From the NCBI GenBank assembly GCA_015490295.1, contig WFYC01000043.1, positions 1 to 35,549 of the forward strand: DNA of 35,549 nucleotides. Reading direction: 5' to 3'. The stretch is from Hydrogenimonas sp. Lineage in GTDB: Bacteria; Campylobacterota; Campylobacteria; Campylobacterales; Hydrogenimonadaceae. Within the stretch, counting starts at the first letter, position 1, and every line of letters starts with the position of its first letter. The notes below the pieces were generated by a model. That model saw only the letters and a list, made by a program, of their open reading frames with translations, was not told where the DNA came from and did not search any database. Position numbers and translations under genes: made by a program. Positions 1 to 8,505 of this stretch are shown one piece after another.

Positions 1-2
1 AG

Positions 3-443
3 AGGGCGAGAGAGATGTTCGAAGAGCACTACAGCCGCCAATGCCTGCAAAACGCAAGGAGTTTCGAGGGTATACCGGAACTTCTTCAAATTTTGGATGA
101 GAACGGTATAGAAATGTTTGTCGCCACGAACGCTCCCACCGTAACTTCAAAAATAATACTTCAAAACTGCGGAATCGGTAAATATTTTACTGATGTAGTG
201 GGTGCAGACAGGGTTTCAAACCCGAAGCCGCACCCGCAGATGATAAAGATGATAACAAAAAGCCGAAACAGAGGCTGGTGCTGGATGGTGGGTGACAGCT
301 TGAAAGATATTATGGCCGCCCGTGGTGCAGGGATAACCCCGATCTTGGCGCAATGGGGTTTTTGCGATGATACTACGGTCGAAGAGGAGGTCGAAATAGA
401 GGTTAGGAGGCCGATGGATATCTTGAGAGTAGTCGGCATTTAA
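3..443 (+). CDS. HAD-family phosphatase, C-terminal part (5' end outside window)
   Basis: This is the C-terminal two-thirds of a haloacid-dehalogenase hydrolase of the phosphoglycolate-phosphatase type, a cytosolic enzyme that removes phosphate from a small metabolite. Motif II is seen as VATNAP, the motif III lysine as NPKPHP, and motif IV as MVGDSLKDIMAA. The N-terminal DxD nucleophile motif is absent. The frame is open to the window edge through the codons before the first ATG at 15, so the gene almost certainly starts upstream and is not a 142-residue protein. It ends at a TAA followed by about 200 bp without a gene. The substrate cannot be told from this fragment. Confidence 0.85.
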   Translation, partial: RAREMFEEHYSRQCLQNARSFEGIPELLQILDENGIEMFVATNAPTVTSKIILQNCGIGKYFTDVVGADRVSNPKPHPQMIKMITKSRNRGWCWMVGDSLKDIMAARGAGITPILAQWGFCDDTTVEEEVEIEVRRPMDILRVVGI

Positions 444-476
444 TCGTAATTAAACATGTTGGGAATATAATAAAAA

Positions 477-617
477 AGTTACTGACTGATTTTATGCAAA
501 ATGCGTAAAATCATCTCGAAATCTGTGATTTCGAAGCTTCAGGGGGGGGTTGTAGGGCCGCACATGCCCTGCCAAATTACGGGCTTAGCCCGTAATTTGC
601 GTAACATCAGTTACTGA
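477..617. repeat. Palindromic intergenic element with G8 tract, MITE/REP-like
   Basis: The gap between the HAD gene and ppk2 holds a compact structured element. A 9-bp direct repeat, agttactga, lies at 477-485 and 609-617. Between the copies are three perfect stem-loops: GATTTTA/TAAAATC (488-494/506-512), TCGAAATC/GATTTCGA (516-523/527-534) and CAAATTACGGGC/GCCCGTAATTTG (573-584/588-599, loop TTA). A run of eight G lies at 542-549. The flanking direct repeats fit a target-site duplication or the ends of a small non-autonomous element. Alternatively the unit is a transcription terminator or structured leader. No coding potential was seen. Confidence 0.55.
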
Positions 618-642
618 AACTTGAGTAAGGGTAGAAGATACA

Positions 643-1542
643 ATGAACAGGGATTTGGAATATATAAAAAAACATGTCAAGGACAAAGAGGTTTTAAAGC
701 GAGTCGAGTCGCTTCAGAAAAAGATAGATGCGCTTTCGCATAAATCGGGCCTTAGGCTTCTTGCGAAAGGCAAGAGCGCTCAGAAAGCATTGCGAACGGT
801 CATGTATGAAGAGGATCTGGTAAAGCTGCAGGTCGAGCTTATAAAGCTGCAAAACTGGGTTTTCGAAAACAGAAAAAGGGTGCTGATCATATTTGAAGGG
901 CGGGATGCCGCCGGCAAGGGCGGGGCGATAAAGAGGTTTACCGAGCGGCTTAATCCGCGCCGCTACCGGGTGGTGGCCCTTCCTAAACCGAGCGACGTGG
1001 AGGCCGGTCAGTTCTATTTTCAGCGATACTTTGCACATCTGCCCAATCCGGGCGAGATAGTCTTTTTTGACCGCAGCTGGTACAACCGTGCGATTGTGGA
1101 GCCCGCTTTCAGCTTCTGTACCGACGAGCAGTACGAAAAGTTCATGCAGGAGGTTCCGGAGATCGAGCACGCCCTCATAGACGACGGCATTATAATCATC
1201 AAGTTCTGGTTCTCGATCTCGAAGGAGGAGCAGCAAAAGAGGTTTAAGGAGCGTGAACTAAACCCGCTCAAACAGTGGAAGCTGAGCCCCGTGGACAAAG
1301 AGGCACAGAAGATGTGGGACAGGATAACCTACTTCAAAGAGGAGATGTTCAGCCGTACCCATACAACATTTTCGCCCTGGATCATCGTAAAGAGCAACGA
1401 CAAGAAGTCCGCGCGCCTAGAGTCGATACGCTACGTGCTATCACTCATTCCATATGAAGGGAAGGAGAAGGCGGAAACCAACCTTCACCCGGACCCGGAT
1501 ATAGTCCAAAGGTACCACAGAAAGAGCAAGCAGATAGATTAG
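643..1542 (+). CDS. ppk2: Polyphosphate kinase 2 family protein
   Basis: Cytosolic PPK2 enzyme that moves phosphate between polyphosphate and nucleotides. The 299-residue length fits a single-domain PPK2. Walker A is GRDAAGKGG (about residues 86-94), the lid/substrate segment includes PKPSDVEAGQFYFQRY, and Walker B is FFDRSWYNR (about 141-149). The C-terminal segment with NPLKQWKLSP and the TTFSPW motif is also family-typical. The short spacing between motifs resembles class I enzymes, which act on nucleoside diphosphates; this class call is inference. The ATG start lies just after the palindromic element at 477-617, so that element may lie in the promoter or leader. The gene stands alone, with a convergent methyltransferase gene 14 bp downstream. 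Confidence 0.93.
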   Translation: MNRDLEYIKKHVKDKEVLKRVESLQKKIDALSHKSGLRLLAKGKSAQKALRTVMYEEDLVKLQVELIKLQNWVFENRKRVLIIFEGRDAAGKGGAIKRFTERLNPRRYRVVALPKPSDVEAGQFYFQRYFAHLPNPGEIVFFDRSWYNRAIVEPAFSFCTDEQYEKFMQEVPEIEHALIDDGIIIIKFWFSISKEEQQKRFKERELNPLKQWKLSPVDKEAQKMWDRITYFKEEMFSRTHTTFSPWIIVKSNDKKSARLESIRYVLSLIPYEGKEKAETNLHPDPDIVQRYHRKSKQID

Positions 1543-1556
1543 TCGATGCGGTAATA

Positions 1557-2165
1557 TTACCGGGCCTCTTCGGCTGGATCTCTGTTTTTGGCGGTAATGA
1601 GGAAGATCGGGTAATATCTACCGTTTTTCTCCATGGTATAGATGTTTTCTATTTTTATATTTACAAAAGCTGCCTCAAAAGCGAGTTTTCTCAAATTCGC
1701 TTCATCGAAACCGAAATGGTAGACACCGCTGTTACCATGGTCGTGGAACGAGCCGTCTTCAGGTGCCAGATCGGCGAGGGCTATGAAGCCGCCCGGCTTT
1801 AGAAGAGAGTGCAGTTTGTGAAACAGGGCCTCAGTATCTTCGATATGATGTATAGTCATGGAAGAGATGATTCCGTCGAACTTTCGGTCCGTTTCATATG
1901 AGAGTATGTCGCATAAAACTCCCTCCGCTTTCGCCCCGAGTCTGCTAAACTTTTCGAGCATACCTTTAGATGTATCTACACCTGTTATCGAGGAGACATA
2001 AGGAAGCAGGCGGCGCGAAAGCATACCGGTGCCTGCACCTACATCGAGCAGTTCGAACCGCTTTTGCAGCTCGAACTCGTTCACTATAGCCTTTGCTACG
2101 GCATCTGCAAGCTTCTGCCTTCTTTCGGAAGAGTCCCAAACTTCAGCACGTTCATCGAAACTCAT
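1557..2165 (-). CDS. Class I SAM-dependent methyltransferase
   Basis: A 202-residue Rossmann-fold methyltransferase of the Methyltransf_11/25 type, probably cytosolic. The SAM-binding motif I is LLDVGAGTGML (residues 39-49), followed by the acidic post-I strand ITGVDTS and the motif IHHIEDTEALFHKL. The open frame extends 27 codons further upstream, but the ATG at 2165 is preceded by a good ribosome site (AAAGGAT), so the shorter start is chosen. It is divergent from the phosphomannomutase gene with about 118 bp between them, and convergent with ppk2. The substrate (small molecule or quinone-like) cannot be deduced. Confidence 0.85.
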   Translation of the reverse strand: MSFDERAEVWDSSERRQKLADAVAKAIVNEFELQKRFELLDVGAGTGMLSRRLLPYVSSITGVDTSKGMLEKFSRLGAKAEGVLCDILSYETDRKFDGIISSMTIHHIEDTEALFHKLHSLLKPGGFIALADLAPEDGSFHDHGNSGVYHFGFDEANLRKLAFEAAFVNIKIENIYTMEKNGRYYPIFLITAKNRDPAEEAR

Positions 2166-2283
2166 AAAATATCCTTTATTGCCACACAGTGTAATATCTC
2201 TTTTGTATTTTATCATTGTATTGGCGCTTCGTCGCGTAAACAGCACCGATTTTTGATAGAATAGCGTCTAAAAAAGAGAGTAT

Positions 2284-3663
2284 ATGCAGCATATCTTTAG
2301 AGAGTACGATATTCGTGGTGTATTCGGTGAGGATCTGACCGAGAAGAGGGTAAAGCTAATCGGATATTTTTTGGGAAAAAAGATCAAGGCAATCGGCGAC
2401 TACGCGGTTGTTACCTACGATGCGCGCACACATTCGCCGCAGCTTAGCGAGTGGCTGGTGAGCGGTCTCAATGCCGCTGAAGTTATAGTTTTGCACGGAG
2501 GGATGGTTCCTACACCCGTTAACTACTTCTGCAACTTCAACACGTTCAGAGTAGGCGGCAAGGATGTGACGCCCGCCGGCGGTATACAGATTACAGGGTC
2601 TCACAATCCGCCTGAGTACAACGGTTTCAAGATAACGATAGGAAAAGAGCCCTTTTTCGGCGAGCAGATATACGCCCTTGGACGGGAGGTCGAGAAGAAC
2701 GGATCGATGGCCATTCCTACCGAGAGCGACGCCATAGAGATAGATGCCCTCGGAAGCTACGTGGATTATCTTGAAAAAGAGTTTTCACACCTGAAGGGGT
2801 TCGATCCGAAAATGGCCATAGACTGCGGCAACGGAGCGGCCGGGGTTGCGATCGGCCCGCTTCTTGAGAAACTGGAGATTCCAGCGTACAGGCTCTATTT
2901 CGAGCCCGACGGCACATTTCCGAACCACCATCCGGACCCCAGCGAAGAGGAGAATCTTAAAGATCTCAAAAAGCTGCTTAAAAACGGGGCGGATTACGGA
3001 TTCGCATTTGACGGTGATGGAGACAGAATCGCCTTTTTGAGCCGAAAAAATAACTTCAAGGGGGATATTCTGGCACTCTTTTTCGCAAAGACGATGAAAA
3101 ACCCTACAGTCATCGGCGAAGTGAAGTGCTCCCAGATCATGTACGACGGCATAAACGAGATAGGCAAGGCGATAATGTACAAGACCGGACACTCGAACCT
3201 GAAGGTAAAGCTCAAAGAGACGGGCGCCGACCTGGCGGCTGAAGTAAGCGGACATATCTTCTTCAACGACCGTTACTTCGGCTACGACGATGCGATCTAC
3301 GCGATGCTGAGAATACTCGAGATGTTAAAAAACGGCTTCGACTTCGATGCAGAGTATGAAAAACTGCCAAGGCTCTACAGTACCGACGAGATCAAGATCG
3401 AGACGACTGACAGCGCAAAATTCACCATTATAAAGGAACTTGAAAAGATACTGAACAGCCGCAGGGATGAGCTGGGAATCAGAGATATAGTCACGATAGA
3501 CGGCGTCAGGGTGATTTTCGACGACGGATGGGGTCTTGTGAGAGCGAGCAACACCACACCGATTCTCGTGACCCGTTTCGAGGCCAAGTCTCCGGAGTCT
3601 CTGGAACGCATACGAAATCTTATGAATACCCTTGTCGATGAGGCGAAAAAAGCTGTCCGCTGA
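2284..3663 (+). CDS. manB: Phosphomannomutase/phosphoglucomutase
   Basis: A 459-residue alpha-D-phosphohexomutase (AlgC/ManB-like) that interconverts hexose 1- and 6-phosphates for nucleotide-sugar and surface-polysaccharide synthesis in the cytosol. The four domains show their landmarks: the phosphoserine loop TGSHNPP (Ser106), the Mg-binding loop DGDGDR (243-248), the sugar-specificity stretch GHIFFNDRYFGYDDA, and the C-terminal phosphate-binding RASNTTP. The protein looks full length and intact. It overlaps the next gene by 26-32 bp, so it likely heads a three-gene operon with a YgjP-type peptidase and a RecD2-like helicase. manB/algC specificity cannot be separated by eye. Confidence 0.93.
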   Translation: MQHIFREYDIRGVFGEDLTEKRVKLIGYFLGKKIKAIGDYAVVTYDARTHSPQLSEWLVSGLNAAEVIVLHGGMVPTPVNYFCNFNTFRVGGKDVTPAGGIQITGSHNPPEYNGFKITIGKEPFFGEQIYALGREVEKNGSMAIPTESDAIEIDALGSYVDYLEKEFSHLKGFDPKMAIDCGNGAAGVAIGPLLEKLEIPAYRLYFEPDGTFPNHHPDPSEEENLKDLKKLLKNGADYGFAFDGDGDRIAFLSRKNNFKGDILALFFAKTMKNPTVIGEVKCSQIMYDGINEIGKAIMYKTGHSNLKVKLKETGADLAAEVSGHIFFNDRYFGYDDAIYAMLRILEMLKNGFDFDAEYEKLPRLYSTDEIKIETTDSAKFTIIKELEKILNSRRDELGIRDIVTIDGVRVIFDDGWGLVRASNTTPILVTRFEAKSPESLERIRNLMNTLVDEAKKAVR

Positions 3664-4342
3664 AGAGAGTTTCGAACATCTCTGCCGCAGTGGCAGGATA
3701 GTGAAGTGTAGACACATTCGCAAAAAGGGGCAGAAAAACCACTATCTGCGCCTGCAAAGAGACGGTACGGTGCGTATCTCCACACCGTGGCGAATATCCG
3801 AGGAAGCGGCCAGGGAATTCCTGGAGACGAAAGAGAGATGGATAGAAGAGAAGCTGGAGCAGACTGCCGCTTTTTGCAAAAGGGACCCGACCGGTTACGA
3901 AGAGGGGTGCCGAATATGGTATCTGGGAAAAGAGTACCCTCTTCGATACGAAAAAGCCCTCTTCTGCAGTATGGAGTTCGAAGAGTCGGCGGCGGTTTTC
4001 AGGGCTCCAGACATCAGCAAATTTTCAAAAGCTTTGAACAGTTTCTATCTGCAGGGTGCAAAAGCGGTACTGGCCGAACGTGTGCAGCTCTGGTCGAAGC
4101 GGATGGAGCTCTACCCGAAAGAGCTTAGGTTCCGGCGCTACAAAAGCCGCTGGGGGTGCTGCAGCGCACAGAACGTCATAACACTCAACACGGCACTTCT
4201 AAAATACGAAATATTCCTGATCGACTATGTAATTATCCATGAACTCGCGCATATCCGCCATAAACATCACAAAAGAGAGTTTTGGGAGCTGGTGGAGCGT
4301 TACGCCCCAGACTATAGATCTCTTAGAAGAGAGCTTGTATGA
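3638..4342 (+). CDS. YgjP-like metallopeptidase domain protein (DUF45)
   Basis: About 234 residues of the YgjP/DUF45 family (SprT/M48-like zinc-peptidase fold). The zinc motif HELAHIRHKHH followed by FWELVERYAPDYR is near the C-terminus, and the preceding RWGCCS segment is also family-typical. The start is uncertain: a TTG at 3632 and an ATG at 3638 are in frame, and neither has a strong ribosome site. Both lie inside the end of the mutase gene, which points to translational coupling. The stop overlaps the next start as ATGA. The physiological substrate of this family is not established, and a role in the same process as the helicase is only a positional guess. Confidence 0.85.
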   Translation: MRRKKLSAEESFEHLCRSGRIVKCRHIRKKGQKNHYLRLQRDGTVRISTPWRISEEAAREFLETKERWIEEKLEQTAAFCKRDPTGYEEGCRIWYLGKEYPLRYEKALFCSMEFEESAAVFRAPDISKFSKALNSFYLQGAKAVLAERVQLWSKRMELYPKELRFRRYKSRWGCCSAQNVITLNTALLKYEIFLIDYVIIHELAHIRHKHHKREFWELVERYAPDYRSLRRELV

Positions 4343-6609
4343 AGCTTTCGGGTAAGATAGAGCGGATACTCTTCGAAAAAGAGGGCTTTTTCGTCGCCAG
4401 ACTCGAGGGAGGTACAAAGATTTCCGGTACGTCGTCCGTCGCGCAGAGCGAAGCGCTGCAGGGCCAGGAGGTAGAGCTGACCGGTGAGTGGCAGGAGCAC
4501 CCAAGGTTCGGACCGCAGTTCGTTTTCGACAATCTTGAGATAAAGGGGAGCGAACTCTACTTCTACCTTACGAAAGTAGTAAAAGGTGTGGGCTCCAAAC
4601 TTGTAAAGAGACTCATCTCCCACTACGGAGAGGAGGAGCTGCTTCGGATTCTCGACGAAGAGCCCCAAAAGCTTCTGGAGTTCAAGGGGATAAAAGAGAA
4701 AAAGCTGTCGCAGATAACGAAAAGCTGGCAGCAGTACAAAGATATGCGCGATCTGGCGATGTTTCTGGCTCCATACAGGCTGGGCCAGTCTATAGTTGCT
4801 GAGATATACAGAACCTTTGTCGATAAAGAGAATCTGATAGATGCGATAAGAGAGAACCCCTATATAATAACGCGGGTCAAGGGTGTCGGATTCAAAAGAG
4901 CCGACGAGATGGCCCGCTCAATGGGGATCGACCCGAAGTCGCCGTTCAGAATAGAGGCGGCGATCAACTACTTGATGCGTGAAATAAGCGAAAGGCAGGG
5001 AAGCAGCGCGATAGAGCGGGAGCCGTTCTTGGATGCCGTATGCGAAGAGCTTGGTTTTACCGATGAGAGAGGCGCGGTGGAAGGTGTCATAGAGGGTCTG
5101 ATCGAACGGCAGATGCTCTACAGGGTAGGCGGAGATCTTGCGCATGCATACTACTTTGGCGCTGAAAAGGCGATATTCGATTTTTTCATAGAAAAGAGCG
5201 CTTTGGCAGGTGAACAGATTGTGGAAGATATAGAACGGTTTATCGCCGAAGAGGAGAAGAAAGCGGGTTTCATACTCGGAGAGCAGCAGAGGGAGGCGGT
5301 CAGGCTTCTAAACGGCGGTGTGCGCGCAATGGCTCTGGTAGGTTACGCCGGAACGGGAAAGAGTACAACCGCAAAAATGATGCTGAAGCTTCTGGAGCGT
5401 AGGTACGGCTATGACTCCATCATAACGACAGCGCTTAGCGGAATAGCTTCACAGCGGATACATGAGACTACAGGATACAGATCGGCAACCATTCAGAGTC
5501 TTCTTGTAGCGCATAAAGACAGAGATTTCTTCCCTTACGACGTAGTGCTTCTGGACGAGGCGTCGATGGTGAATTCACCCATCTTTTTCCAACTGGTTTC
5601 GAAACTGAAAGAGGATGCTACGCTGCTCGTTATCGGTGACGACGGGCAACTTCCGCCGATAGGAGCGGGCAACGTTCTGGCTGATATTGTTAAATATGAA
5701 CTGATCCCCCTCGTCAAGCTGACTACGATATACAGGCAGAACGAGGAGCAGGCACTTACGGTCATAGCCGACTCCATAAGGAGGGCGAAGCTGCCAGAAT
5801 ACAGAAGAAGCTATGCCGATTTCAGATTTGTCGATTTGAGTATTCCAAACTACTTCTCCAAGAGAAATTCGCTCTCGCAAAACGAAAAGAAAGAGCTTAG
5901 GGAAGATCATAACAGGCAGATACTTGAAACGGTCAAAAAGGAAGCGGTGTCGTATATCATGGAAGCAAGAAAACGCCTCGAAACCAAAGATATAAGAGGG
6001 TATCTTACACATATCCAGGTTATAACTCCTATGAAAGGGGGAATTTTGGGGAGCGAAGAGCTAAATAGACGGCTGCAGGCTCTTTTCAACCCGAACCCGA
6101 AACAGTGCGTCGATAGGGGGCTTTACAGCTTCGGTCTCTACGACAAGGTGGTTCATACGAAAAACGAAAATATGCCCTCATACTCTCCGGAGGCTTTCAA
6201 AAAGGGACTCGACCCGGTAGAGCAGAGAATTTTCAACGGGATGATAGGGCTGATTTTCAGGATGGAGCGTGAAGAGGAGGAGTGCTATGTATACTACCCG
6301 AATGAAGAGGTGGTTGTAAGGTACGGTTTCGATATGCTGGGAGAGTACCTGAACCTCGCTTATGCGCTTACGATTCACAAGACGCAGGGAATGGAGTATG
6401 AGACGGTCATTATTCCGATGAGCTACAGCCACTATATCATGCACAATACGAAGCTGCTCTATACGGCCGTAACCAGAGCGAAAAAGATGTGCATAGTGGT
6501 TGGCGAAGAGTCAGCATTCAAAAGCGCTTGCCAAAGAGTGGATACGACCGTCAGAAGAACCGTGCTCGCTCAACTTGCCATGGATGCACCCGTTGGAGCG
6601 GAGTCATAA
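4339..6609 (+). CDS. RecD2-like ATP-dependent DNA helicase (SF1B)
   Basis: A 756-residue RecD2-type 5'-3' helicase acting on DNA in repair or recombination without RecB and RecC. An N-terminal OB-like region (1-75) is followed by helix-hairpin-helix segments around KGIKEKK (116-122) and VKGVGFKRADE (180-190). Motif I is VGYAGTGKSTTA (334-345), motif II LLDEASM (404-410), and near the C-terminus motif VI-type IHKTQGMEYE and TAVTRAKK. All core motifs look intact and the length fits RecD2. It starts within the ATGA overlap with the YgjP gene. The following 195 bp up to the OmpA gene is AT-rich with no clear terminator. Confidence 0.92.
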   Translation: MKLSGKIERILFEKEGFFVARLEGGTKISGTSSVAQSEALQGQEVELTGEWQEHPRFGPQFVFDNLEIKGSELYFYLTKVVKGVGSKLVKRLISHYGEEELLRILDEEPQKLLEFKGIKEKKLSQITKSWQQYKDMRDLAMFLAPYRLGQSIVAEIYRTFVDKENLIDAIRENPYIITRVKGVGFKRADEMARSMGIDPKSPFRIEAAINYLMREISERQGSSAIEREPFLDAVCEELGFTDERGAVEGVIEGLIERQMLYRVGGDLAHAYYFGAEKAIFDFFIEKSALAGEQIVEDIERFIAEEEKKAGFILGEQQREAVRLLNGGVRAMALVGYAGTGKSTTAKMMLKLLERRYGYDSIITTALSGIASQRIHETTGYRSATIQSLLVAHKDRDFFPYDVVLLDEASMVNSPIFFQLVSKLKEDATLLVIGDDGQLPPIGAGNVLADIVKYELIPLVKLTTIYRQNEEQALTVIADSIRRAKLPEYRRSYADFRFVDLSIPNYFSKRNSLSQNEKKELREDHNRQILETVKKEAVSYIMEARKRLETKDIRGYLTHIQVITPMKGGILGSEELNRRLQALFNPNPKQCVDRGLYSFGLYDKVVHTKNENMPSYSPEAFKKGLDPVEQRIFNGMIGLIFRMEREEEECYVYYPNEEVVVRYGFDMLGEYLNLAYALTIHKTQGMEYETVIIPMSYSHYIMHNTKLLYTAVTRAKKMCIVVGEESAFKSACQRVDTTVRRTVLAQLAMDAPVGAES

Positions 6610-6804
6610 AAGAGCGCGGTATTGGAAAAAAAGTTTACCTCTCTACTGCTGTTTGAATTTACGATAAATTATACAGAATAGGTTCAAAAGCCCACTATTT
6701 AGGATCTTTTTCCAAAAGTTCCACTCTTTTTACAGGATATTTTTTTGATTCAGATGGTACAATGTCAAAATAATATTTTTTAAAGAATTGTAGGGACTGA
6801 AGGG

Positions 6805-8463
6805 GTGAAATTGAGAAGGGTGCTGCTACTGTTTTTCTGCTTGCTGACTCCTTTGATATCAGTTGCCGAGCAGAAACGGTTTACGGTCGGGCCCATGGTG
6901 AACAGGCTGGAATCGCTGGGAAAAGGGCTGCTCGATGACGGAGTGAGTTACGGGTTTAGGATGGGATACAACCTGGATGAACATATGGCTGTCGAACTCG
7001 GTTACGACTATCTTAATAACTTTACCCAACTGACGGTACCTGGAAAACCCGCCACCAACGGGCATCAGCTCATGGCGAACTTTCTGTATAACGTAAAAGA
7101 CGACAGAGGCTTCATACCCTACATGATGTTCGGGGCGGGAGTGGAAAAATATGACAACAGCAGAGGCGGACTTAAAAACGGTGGTATTGCAAGTATCGGC
7201 CTCGGGGCTCACTTTTTGATACATGAGCCTATATCTTTGCGGTTGGAGTTCAAAGATATCGTCCGTTTTTCCGATGCGGGTCATACATTCTCCTGGACAT
7301 TCGGGCTAGAGTATTCGTTCGGGAAGATGGAGAGGTATGTGGAAGAGGATGTCTTCTCTTTTGCCTACTACAAAATAAGAGAGAAAGAAGATGAAACCAA
7401 AATTGCATCGAGAGTGACTACAGAACCGAAAAAGAGAGAAGAGTATCGCTCCTACCGCTCCGAAAGAGGGGTTGCGAGTAGAGCCGACAGCGCTCTGAAA
7501 GTCGCAAAAAAGAGCAACCGTTTCGTTGCTTCATTGCCAAACGCCGCTACAAAAATGCCCGCTGCCGCCGCCGTACCCCTCTCTGCTTCTTCGAAGCCGA
7601 TGCGAAAAATATCGGTAAATGTCGACGGCTTACGTTCTGGAGTGAAAAAAGCAGCTCTTGAAACGGAGCGAAAACCTGTGTCGAAACAGTATAAAAGAGC
7701 CGAAAACGTAATATATGACATCGATATCGACAATACGGCGGAGGGCATTGCCGAAAATGAGCGTTACACTATTGAAAGAGAGGATCGTTCCGTCTCTGCC
7801 GCCGTAGAGGAGAAAGAGGTGATAGTATCTAAAGTGGGCGGCGAGGGGGCTTCCAAAGAGAGCCCGATAGAAAAAACAGCATTGAGTCACACCGAGACGC
7901 TCTCCGCTGCCGCTGCTGTAGGAGATACAGGCAACGGTAAAGCATCGGTAAAAGAGGGGAGCGAGACTATCTTTAAAACCGAATCCCCCATGCGGAAAGA
8001 GGAGGCTTTGGATGAATTACCGTGTACTTGGGATTCAGACGCAGACTCGATCCCCGACTGCAAGGATCTATGTAAAGGGACTCCGAAAGGGTGGATAGTC
8101 GATTATAACGGATGTGCATCGGCGATCTCAATGCTGGTCAATTTCGAGTTCGACTCGACCGCTTTGAATGAGAGGGCGGGAAAGCGAGTAGGCGAACTTG
8201 CGGAGTACCTACGTCGAAACCGGAATATAAAAGTCACTATCGAAGGCCATACGGACAGCATAGGGACATGTCAGTATAACTTTGCACTATCCAAAAGACG
8301 TGCTCTGAAAGTCAAAAGAGCGTTGGTCGATCTGGGTATATCTCCCGACAGGATCGATATAAGGGCATATGGAGAGAGCAGGCCGATAGCTTCGAACAAA
8401 ACGGCTGCCGGCCGTGCCGAAAACAGGCGGGCGGATGCTCTTATAGTACATCTTTCTATATGA
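6805..8463 (+). CDS. OmpA-family outer-membrane protein with long linker and Ca-type repeat
   Basis: A 552-residue envelope protein. It starts with GTG and a signal peptide (hydrophobic 5-19, cleavage near VAEQ). Residues about 22-175 alternate like an eight-strand OmpA barrel (GYNLDEHMAVELGYDY, FGAGVEKYDN, SLRLEFKDIVRFSD, WTFGLEYSFG). A low-complexity, Lys/Glu/Ala/Ser-rich linker fills about 185-405. A thrombospondin type 3-like acidic repeat follows (DSDADSIPDCKDLCKGTP, about 412-429). The C-terminal OmpA peptidoglycan-binding domain includes NFEFDSTALN, IEGHTDSIGT and AYGESRP. It is monocistronic and convergent with a PAS gene. It probably anchors outer membrane to peptidoglycan. The barrel length is an estimate by eye. 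Confidence 0.88.
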   Translation: MKLRRVLLLFFCLLTPLISVAEQKRFTVGPMVNRLESLGKGLLDDGVSYGFRMGYNLDEHMAVELGYDYLNNFTQLTVPGKPATNGHQLMANFLYNVKDDRGFIPYMMFGAGVEKYDNSRGGLKNGGIASIGLGAHFLIHEPISLRLEFKDIVRFSDAGHTFSWTFGLEYSFGKMERYVEEDVFSFAYYKIREKEDETKIASRVTTEPKKREEYRSYRSERGVASRADSALKVAKKSNRFVASLPNAATKMPAAAAVPLSASSKPMRKISVNVDGLRSGVKKAALETERKPVSKQYKRAENVIYDIDIDNTAEGIAENERYTIEREDRSVSAAVEEKEVIVSKVGGEGASKESPIEKTALSHTETLSAAAAVGDTGNGKASVKEGSETIFKTESPMRKEEALDELPCTWDSDADSIPDCKDLCKGTPKGWIVDYNGCASAISMLVNFEFDSTALNERAGKRVGELAEYLRRNRNIKVTIEGHTDSIGTCQYNFALSKRRALKVKRALVDLGISPDRIDIRAYGESRPIASNKTAAGRAENRRADALIVHLSI

Positions 8464-8475
8464 ACGGAAGCTGCA

Positions 8476-8490
8476 GGCCGACGTTCGGCC
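8476..8490. other. Short GC-rich hairpin between convergent genes
   Basis: GGCCGA (8476-8481), loop CGT, TCGGCC (8485-8490). It lies in the 42-bp gap between the convergent OmpA and PAS genes, a usual place for a shared terminator. Neither side has a clear T-run, so intrinsic termination is doubtful. Confidence 0.35.
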
Positions 8491-8505
8491 GAAGAAACCG
8501 GATTC

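Noticed and set aside
694-1236. Long minus-strand open frame opposite ppk2
   Set aside because: It lies wholly antisense to a conserved enzyme and has no family resemblance or ribosome site.
8476-8490. Intrinsic terminator between OmpA and PAS genes
   Set aside because: The hairpin is short and no T-run follows on either strand, so it is kept only as a hairpin.
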